Source: JAFDVN01 sp964472275
GTDB taxonomy: Bacteria > Acidobacteriota > Holophagae > Holophagales > Holophagaceae
Assembly: GCA_964472275.1 (NCBI GenBank)
Contig: CAYYJN010000040.1
Coordinates: forward strand, 1-19,433
DNA length: 19,433 nucleotides
Reading direction: 5' to 3'
Part shown: one piece after another, positions 14,923-19,433 of the stretch
Numbering within the stretch: the stretch's first letter is position 1
Layout of the letters: the number at the start of each line of letters is the position of its first letter
The notes under the pieces: model-generated
Told to the model about the DNA's origin: nothing
The model's database searches: none
The model's input: only the letters and a program-made list of their open reading frames with translations
Program-made: the position numbers and the translations under genes

Positions 14923-15243
14923 CTACATCGCGCTCTCGATGAAGGCCTTGAGCTGGGGCTTGGGCTGGCCGCCCACGAGCTTGTTCACGGGCTTGCCGTC
15001 CTTGAAGAGGATCAGCGTCGGGATGGACATGATGCCGAAAGAACCGGCGACCTCGGGGTTCTCGTCCACATTCATCTTCACGATCTTGGCCTTGCCGCCC
15101 AATTCGCCGGCCAGCTCATCCAACATGGGGGCGATGGCCTTGCAGGGGCCGCACCAGGGGGCCCAGAAGTCCACCAGGGTCACGCCATCCTTCACGGCGG
15201 TGGGGAACTCGGAATCGGTGATGTGGGCGACGAGATCGGACAT
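14923..15243 (-). CDS. trxA: Thioredoxin
   Basis: 106-residue cytoplasmic disulfide reductant with the canonical active site DFWAPWCGPCK and cis-Pro segment SIPTLILFKDGK, followed by GGQPKPQLKAFI. Size and motifs are those of thioredoxin 1. The start at 15243 has GGAG 5 nt upstream; longer readings lie in the preceding gene. It is 8 nt after the cyclic-nucleotide-binding gene and is followed by a strong terminator, so it is the last gene of a three-gene operon. Confidence 0.96.
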   Translation of the reverse strand: MSDLVAHITDSEFPTAVKDGVTLVDFWAPWCGPCKAIAPMLDELAGELGGKAKIVKMNVDENPEVAGSFGIMSIPTLILFKDGKPVNKLVGGQPKPQLKAFIESAM

Positions 15244-15251
15244 GGAAGCTC

Positions 15252-15752
15252 CTACGGAAGGGGCAGAATACCAGGGCTTCCGCTGCCGGTGTTTCCCCAC
15301 TGCGCGATGGTGAAGATGCTCATGTAGCGCTCGTTGGTCTCGCGCAGGCGCGCGGCCAGCGTTTCCGAGAGGGCGAATAGGATTTTCAAGGCAAGCTGGT
15401 GGTGGGACTCGATGAGATTCCGCAGCTCCTTCAAGGGGATGAAGAACAGCTCGGAATCCTCGTGGGCGATGGCGTCCGCCGCGCGGGGGCTGCTGTCAAT
15501 GAGCGACATCTCGCCGAAGAAGGAGTGGGGCTCGAGCACGGCGAGGGCTTCCTCGCCGCTGGGCGCGCGCTTGGAGATGCGGACGGCGCCCTTCATGACG
15601 ACGAACATGCCGTCGCCATCGTCGCCTTCGGCGAAGATGCGCTGGCCCGACTTGAAGGGCTTCACCTGGCCCGCGATGAGGATCTGGGCCCGCTCCTGCT
15701 CATCCAGATTCCGGAAGAGCGGCGACTTGGTCAGGAAGACGGTGCTGATCAC
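15252..15752 (-). CDS. Cyclic-nucleotide-binding domain protein without DNA-binding domain
   Basis: 166 residues. The cNMP-binding beta-roll (about 5-120) has the family pattern FKSGQRIFAEGDDGDGMFVVMKGAVRIS and the phosphate-binding cassette FFGEMSLIDSSPRAADAIA (about 79-97), with FGEMSLID and the R-A-A motif that contacts cyclic phosphate. A C-helix follows (about 110-145); the last 20 residues are not an HTH, so it is not a CRP transcription factor. It may act by protein contact. GTG start at 15752 with AGAGG 8 nt upstream. It lies 24 nt after ribB and 8 nt before trxA. Confidence 0.87.
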   Translation of the reverse strand: MISTVFLTKSPLFRNLDEQERAQILIAGQVKPFKSGQRIFAEGDDGDGMFVVMKGAVRISKRAPSGEEALAVLEPHSFFGEMSLIDSSPRAADAIAHEDSELFFIPLKELRNLIESHHQLALKILFALSETLAARLRETNERYMSIFTIAQWGNTGSGSPGILPLP

Positions 15753-15776
15753 GGCATGGGCCTCTTGCGTAACTCG

Positions 15777-16895
15777 CTAGGGCGTGGGGACCTGGAGCGG
15801 GACATGGGCCCGGATGTCGAGTCCGAAACCCCGGAGGCCAACATAGCGAGTTTCATGCCTGCTGAGGAGGCGCATCTCGCCGATTCCCAATTCCCGGAGG
15901 ATTTGGGCGCCGACGCCGAACTCCCGGTCCCCCATGGCAGCGGGCGCGGGCGCGCCCTCATCCAGCACGCCCTCGGTGCGTCCGTGCCGACGCAGGTAGA
16001 CGAGGACGCCGCGGCCTTCCTTGGCGAGGGCGTCCATGGCCGCCTGGAAGCTGCCGCACTGGGGGCCGAAGCCCAAGAGATCATCGGGCAGGGTTTCCAG
16101 GTGGACCCGCACGAGAGGCGGCTCCTTCCCGTTCAGATCGCCCAGCACGAAGGCCAGGTGGGTCCCTCCATCCAGCAGGCTCTTGAAGCGGTGGACTTGG
16201 AGCGCGCCCCAGGCGGTGGTCCGAGTCTCGGAGCCGAGCGGCTTGACCAGCGGCTCCTTCCGGAGCCGGTAGGCGACGAGGTCGGCCACCGTCACCAGGA
16301 GGAGGCCGTGCGTCCGGCAGAAGTCCACCAGATCCGGCACCCGCGCCATGGTGCCGTCATCCTTCATGATTTCGCAGATGACGCCACTGGGATGCAGCCC
16401 CGCCAGCCGGGCCAGGTCCACGGAGGCTTCCGTCTGGCCCGTGCGGGTGAGGACGCCGCCGGAGCGGGCGCGGAGCGGGAACATGTGGCCGGGCTTCACG
16501 AAGTCGTGGGGTTTGGAGGCGGGGTCCACGAGCGCCTGCACCGTGCGCGCCCGGTCCTGGGCGCTGATGCCGGTGGTCGTGCCGTGGCGGGCTTCCACCG
16601 AGATGCAGAACGCGGTCTCGAAGGGGCTCGTGTTGTCCCGGACCATCATGGGGATCTGGAGCCGGTCCAGAACCTCGCCCTCCAAGGTCGCGCAAATGAG
16701 GCCCCGGCCGTGGGCGGCCATGAAGGCGATGGCCTCCGGCGTGCAGGCGGAGGCGGCCATGGTCAGGTCGCCTTCGTTCTCCCGATCCTCGTCGTCCACC
16801 ACGACCACCATCCGGCCTTGGCGGATGGCCTCGATGGCGGCCTCGATGGGCGCGAAGGGGCGCTCGGGCGTGGGGAGATCCGGGTGGCCGTCCAT
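15777..16895 (-). CDS. ribB: 3,4-dihydroxy-2-butanone 4-phosphate synthase with degenerate GTP cyclohydrolase II domain (RibBX-like)
   Basis: 372-residue two-domain flavin enzyme. The N-terminal RibB half is intact: DDEDRENEGDL (34-44), HGRGLICATL (62-71), ARHGTTTGISAQDRA (102-116), KPGHMFPLRA (134-143), RTGQTEASVDLARLAG (151-166), so it should convert ribulose 5-phosphate to the four-carbon riboflavin precursor. The RibA half (about 215-372) has lost key residues. Of the three zinc cysteines only C280 remains; the others are T268 and P278. The QEGRGIGL stretch reads RHGRTEGVL, and the RAYALQD-bearing loop is gone. GTP cyclohydrolase II activity is therefore unlikely. Start is uncertain: ATG 16895 or 16910. 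First gene of the operon with cNMP protein and trxA. Confidence 0.88.
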   Translation of the reverse strand: MDGHPDLPTPERPFAPIEAAIEAIRQGRMVVVVDDEDRENEGDLTMAASACTPEAIAFMAAHGRGLICATLEGEVLDRLQIPMMVRDNTSPFETAFCISVEARHGTTTGISAQDRARTVQALVDPASKPHDFVKPGHMFPLRARSGGVLTRTGQTEASVDLARLAGLHPSGVICEIMKDDGTMARVPDLVDFCRTHGLLLVTVADLVAYRLRKEPLVKPLGSETRTTAWGALQVHRFKSLLDGGTHLAFVLGDLNGKEPPLVRVHLETLPDDLLGFGPQCGSFQAAMDALAKEGRGVLVYLRRHGRTEGVLDEGAPAPAAMGDREFGVGAQILRELGIGEMRLLSRHETRYVGLRGFGLDIRAHVPLQVPTP

Positions 16896-16942
16896 GGCTT
16901 CCAGGATCATCCACAAGTCCAGGCGTGGGAAGGGGATCGTGC

Positions 16943-16948
16943 TAGCAT
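16943..16948 (+). promoter_or_regulatory. Weak extended -10 candidate for the DUF4388 gene
   Basis: TGCTAGCAT in the ribB/DUF4388 divergent spacer: an extended TG and TAGCAT (4 of 6). No matching -35 was seen, so this is tentative. Confidence 0.25.
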
Positions 16949-16990
16949 CAGATCCATACAACCAGATCTCCGAAGGAAGGAAGGTCCGGC

Positions 16991-18046
16991 ATGAGCCAGG
17001 GCGGCATTCAAGGAAACATGCGCGACACGCCGATCGCGGACATCATCCAGCTCGTCTGCGGCGGCAACAAGTCGGGCGTGTTCCAGGTGGAGCAGGACAC
17101 CCATCGCGCGCGCATCCACCTGAAGGATGGCCGCATCATCCACGCCGTGAGCAGCGGCGGCCACGAGGGCATGGACGCCCTGCTGGAAGTGGCTTTCTGG
17201 CTGGATGGCACCTACCGCTTCGAAGAAGGCCCTCAAGACATGGCGGCCACCATCACCAAGAGCACACCCGCCGTGTTGAGCGAGCTGGGCATGCGCATGG
17301 ACGAGTGGCGCGTCATCAGCCAGAAGATCCCCAGCGTGGACCTGTACCCGCTGTCCGCGGTGCTGCCCGGCGACGAGCCCAAGGGCGTCAACCCGCGCGA
17401 GGCCAAGCTGCTCCAGGCGCTCACGGGCTACTACACCGTCGCCGAACTGGCGGAGGTGATGCAGCGCCCCCTGATGAAGGTGGCGAAGGACCTTTACGGC
17501 CTCGTCATGGCCGGGCATGTGACGATGAAGGGCGTGCGCTCCGGCCGCGCCCCCAAGATCGAAGGTGCGCCCGCCGCGTCGGCGCCCGCGCCGCTGCCTC
17601 CCGCGCCGTCCTTCCAGCAGGCTCCGCCCATGGAGGAGACCGCCATCGTGAAGCTGGCGCCGCCTCCGCCCCAGGCCATCCCGGCCGCCGCGCCCGAGCC
17701 GCTGCTTGAAACGGTGGGCGGCGGCGTCGCGGGCACGGCGCCCGTCGCGGCTCCGGCCATCCCGGCTGCTCCCGCGGCCGCGGGCATTGATCCGCTGCGC
17801 CTCGCCAAGCTCACCGCCTACACCCAGCGCATCGCCAGCACCGCCAAGGGCGTGCTTCCCGCCGGGAACCACCAGATGGTGGATCAGCTCCAGGCCTCGG
17901 CCACCCAGGCGCTGCTCGGCGGCGAAGGCCCCGACGCGGTCAAGAACCTCGCCCTCGCCATCTCCAAGGGCGCGGTGGACGCGGGCGTGGATGGCGACAC
18001 CATCCGCAACCTGAACGCCCAGCTCAAGGCGATCTTCGCCAAGTGA
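16991..18046 (+). CDS. DUF4388 (PATAN-type) domain protein with Pro/Ala linker
   Basis: 351 residues. An N-terminal DUF4388 domain (about 4-110) is recognised from GNMRDTPIADIIQLVCGGNKSG and the LKDGRIIHAVSSGGHEGMDALLEV pattern; such domains occur in gliding, chemotaxis and two-component signalling proteins of deltaproteobacteria, cyanobacteria and Acidobacteria. A helical segment with a winged-helix-like pattern (about 132-185) follows, then a disordered Pro/Ala-rich linker (about 193-272) and a short helical C-terminal domain (about 275-351). No catalytic motif is seen; an adaptor role is likely. AAGG lies 6 nt before the ATG. It is divergent from ribB and about 78 nt upstream of the lipoprotein gene. 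Confidence 0.8.
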   Translation: MSQGGIQGNMRDTPIADIIQLVCGGNKSGVFQVEQDTHRARIHLKDGRIIHAVSSGGHEGMDALLEVAFWLDGTYRFEEGPQDMAATITKSTPAVLSELGMRMDEWRVISQKIPSVDLYPLSAVLPGDEPKGVNPREAKLLQALTGYYTVAELAEVMQRPLMKVAKDLYGLVMAGHVTMKGVRSGRAPKIEGAPAASAPAPLPPAPSFQQAPPMEETAIVKLAPPPPQAIPAAAPEPLLETVGGGVAGTAPVAAPAIPAAPAAAGIDPLRLAKLTAYTQRIASTAKGVLPAGNHQMVDQLQASATQALLGGEGPDAVKNLALAISKGAVDAGVDGDTIRNLNAQLKAIFAK

Positions 18047-18084
18047 CGCGAGGAACCAGACTCGGCTAGGGCGCATCCACGGCA

Positions 18085-18104
18085 AAGGCCATCGGATGGG
18101 CCTT
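18085..18104 (+). other. Hairpin between DUF4388 and lipoprotein genes
   Basis: AAGGCC (18085-18090) and GGCCTT (18099-18104) form a 6-bp stem with an 8-nt loop. There is no T tract after it, so it is a weak terminator candidate or part of the lipoprotein leader. Confidence 0.3.
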
Positions 18105-18124
18105 CGCTCCAGGAGCCATTTCGC

Positions 18125-19231
18125 ATGATCCTTCGCGCACCTCGCACCCTGTTCCTTTGCCTCGCGGCCGCGCTTCCGCTGCTCATGCTGGGCTGCACGA
18201 AGAACGATTCCGGCGGCTCGACCAGCGGAACCGCGCTCTACCTCTTCGACGCCAGCAGCCATCAGGTCTTCGTCTGGAAGGACCTCGATGCCACCGCTTC
18301 CGCCTCCACGACGCCCGCGGCGGACCTGACTTTGACGAGCGCCTCCTTCACCCGATCCGCCGCCGTGGCCTGGGGCGGCATGGCGTTGGACACCCAGCGC
18401 AACCACCTATACCTGCTCTACCAGGATGGCGTCGTCATCCGCGTGGATCAGCTCCGCTCCCAGAGCGGGGCCATCCAGGCCGCCAACCTGGTCAGCTTCA
18501 CCCTGGACAGCTCCCAGCGCCTCACGGGCAGCGTCTTCGGCCAGCTCGGCTTCGATTCGCAGACGGACACGCTCTACGCCTGCGAAAGCGGCACCAGCGG
18601 CGCGCCGCGGATCTGGACCGTCGCGTCGCCGGACACGCAGGCCAACAACAGCACCGTCAGCCTCTCGACCATCGCGGACACGCTGAGCCCCACCGGCAGC
18701 ACGGGCGTCGCCGCCGGTCAGGGGAAGGTCTACGCCTACTTCACCGGCGGCTCCTCGGTGACCTCCGGCACCACCACCTACACGGGCCCTCGGCTCCGCA
18801 CGGGCACCAGCGCGTTCTTCGATCCCACGAAGGTGATCATTGGCCCCGCCACGGGCATTGATCTGAGCCAGACCGGATCGCTGGCGTTGGACACAGCCAA
18901 CAGCCGCGTCTATGTGGGCCTCGACACCGGCTCCACCGCCGGGTCCACGGGCGGCGCCACGCTGCTCGCCTTCCAGACCGGCCAGTTCGGCCTTTCGGCC
19001 AACCAGACGCCCAGCTTCGTCCTGGGCACTTCGTCCACGGGCGCGATCAAGGCCATCGCCCATCCGGGCACGAAGGCGTGGCTGGTGGCGCTGCAGGCGA
19101 GCGGAAGCCTTGGCGTCCAATCCATCCTCGTCTGGAAGCAACCCGCTTCTGGCGTCGCGTCGCAGACTTTGGCGTTGGGTCCATCCACCTCTCAATTCGT
19201 GGCGGCGGCCATGGATGGGACCGGCGCCTGA
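18125..19231 (+). CDS. Secreted lipoprotein of unknown function, possible beta-propeller
   Basis: 368 residues. The type-II signal peptide has Arg residues, a hydrophobic core LFLCLAAALPLLML and lipobox MLGC with C24 as the lipidation site (unusual Met at -3 and Leu at -2), then Asp/Ser/Gly-rich sequence. The mature part is Ser/Thr/Gly-rich and shows recurring strands of the type GGMALDTQRNHLYLLY, GQLGFDSQTDTLYAC and GSLALDTANSRVYVGL, spaced about 70-110 residues, reminiscent of beta-propeller blades. No enzyme motif is seen. AGGAG lies 9 nt before the ATG. The stop overlaps the next ATG (TGATG), so it is coupled to the ftsX-like gene. Confidence 0.78.
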   Translation: MILRAPRTLFLCLAAALPLLMLGCTKNDSGGSTSGTALYLFDASSHQVFVWKDLDATASASTTPAADLTLTSASFTRSAAVAWGGMALDTQRNHLYLLYQDGVVIRVDQLRSQSGAIQAANLVSFTLDSSQRLTGSVFGQLGFDSQTDTLYACESGTSGAPRIWTVASPDTQANNSTVSLSTIADTLSPTGSTGVAAGQGKVYAYFTGGSSVTSGTTTYTGPRLRTGTSAFFDPTKVIIGPATGIDLSQTGSLALDTANSRVYVGLDTGSTAGSTGGATLLAFQTGQFGLSANQTPSFVLGTSSTGAIKAIAHPGTKAWLVALQASGSLGVQSILVWKQPASGVASQTLALGPSTSQFVAAAMDGTGA

Positions 19232-19433
19232 TGCAGGCGCTGCGGCTGCTGGGGCTGCTCCTCGGCGACGCGCTGAGAGACCTCCTGCGCCAACGCGGCC
19301 AGCATCTGCTCGCCGTGCTCACGCTCGCCTCGGGCCTGCTCCTCGCGGGCGGCGGCCTGCTGGCGGTGGAGGGCCTCGATCGTCTCGCGGGCCAACTGGA
19401 AGGGCTCGCCAAGGTGACCGTGTGGGCCGCGCC
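19231..19433 (+). CDS. ftsX: FtsX-like permease subunit (partial, N-terminus only)
   Basis: Only the first 67 codons are in the window. A short basic cytoplasmic N-terminus (GDALRDLLRQRGQHL), one strong membrane helix (about 23-44, LLAVLTLASGLLLAGGGLLAV), and a helical start of a periplasmic loop ending KVTVWAA match the FtsX N-terminal pattern (R-rich helix, TM1, then a 'V-x-V-W/Y' strand). FtsX with FtsE activates peptidoglycan hydrolases at division. Its ATG overlaps the lipoprotein stop by one base. No ftsE precedes it, as is usual elsewhere. Identity rests on topology and short similarity only. Confidence 0.6.
   Translation, partial: MQALRLLGLLLGDALRDLLRQRGQHLLAVLTLASGLLLAGGGLLAVEGLDRLAGQLEGLAKVTVWAA

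Noticed and set aside
16943..16950. GCTAGC palindrome as an operator between ribB and the DUF4388 gene
   Set aside because: A single 6-bp palindrome is too short to support a binding site; retained only as a weak -10 candidate.
15777..16961. FMN riboswitch upstream of ribB
   Set aside because: The divergent spacer is only about 80-95 nt and shows none of the conserved RFN-element segments.
16907..18406. 499-codon minus-strand frame opposite the DUF4388 gene
   Set aside because: Gly/Arg/His-rich shadow frame crossing two real genes and their spacer.

Overview
The window is GC-rich bacterial chromosome. It carries LPS-core (waaA) and outer-membrane efflux genes, so the host is Gram-negative. 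The gene families and the heptanucleotide intergenic repeats suggest an Acidobacteriota relative of Holophaga/Geothrix; this is an inference that needs a protein search. A run of exactly 100 N (12496-12595) shows a draft scaffold.

Left part (1-2170): radA (minus strand, 3' end cut by the window edge) is divergent from an mgtC-type membrane gene (plus). The mgtC 3' end runs 22 bp into a tRNA-Arg(CCU) gene encoded on the minus strand.

Central minus-strand block (2094-12479): reading 12479 downward, the order is a CobW/COG0523 GTPase, a compact glycerate 2-kinase, an ABC-F ATPase (YbiT type), a GAF-AAA+-Fis sigma-54 activator, and a tripartite drug-efflux operon (tolC-like, emrA-like, emrB-like). 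A phosphoribosyltransferase and the tRNA follow. Between the activator and the efflux operon lies a near-consensus -24/-12 sigma-54 promoter. Two tandem 18-bp palindromic repeats sit about 100-120 bp upstream of its expected start site. The activator gene, its probable binding sites, the promoter and the pump therefore read as one self-contained regulatory unit. The first efflux ORF is unusual: a STAS-like domain is fused in frame ahead of the TolC signal peptide, and an internal GTG with a good ribosome-binding site lies at the junction.

Right part (12596-19433): waaA and a response regulator with an RsbW/HATPase-like output domain run on the plus strand. They converge on a minus-strand operon: a ribBA variant with a degenerate GTP cyclohydrolase II half, a cyclic-nucleotide-binding protein without an HTH, and trxA ending in a clear intrinsic terminator. 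Divergent from ribB are a DUF4388 protein, a secreted repeat-type lipoprotein and the start of an ftsX-like gene, translationally coupled to the lipoprotein.

Four intergenic regions (and the right edge of the assembly gap) carry short 7-bp tandem repeats with a shared loose consensus. Several genes (radA, cobW, perhaps waaA) have a -10-like hexamer 6-7 nt before the ATG and no Shine-Dalgarno, suggesting leaderless mRNAs.
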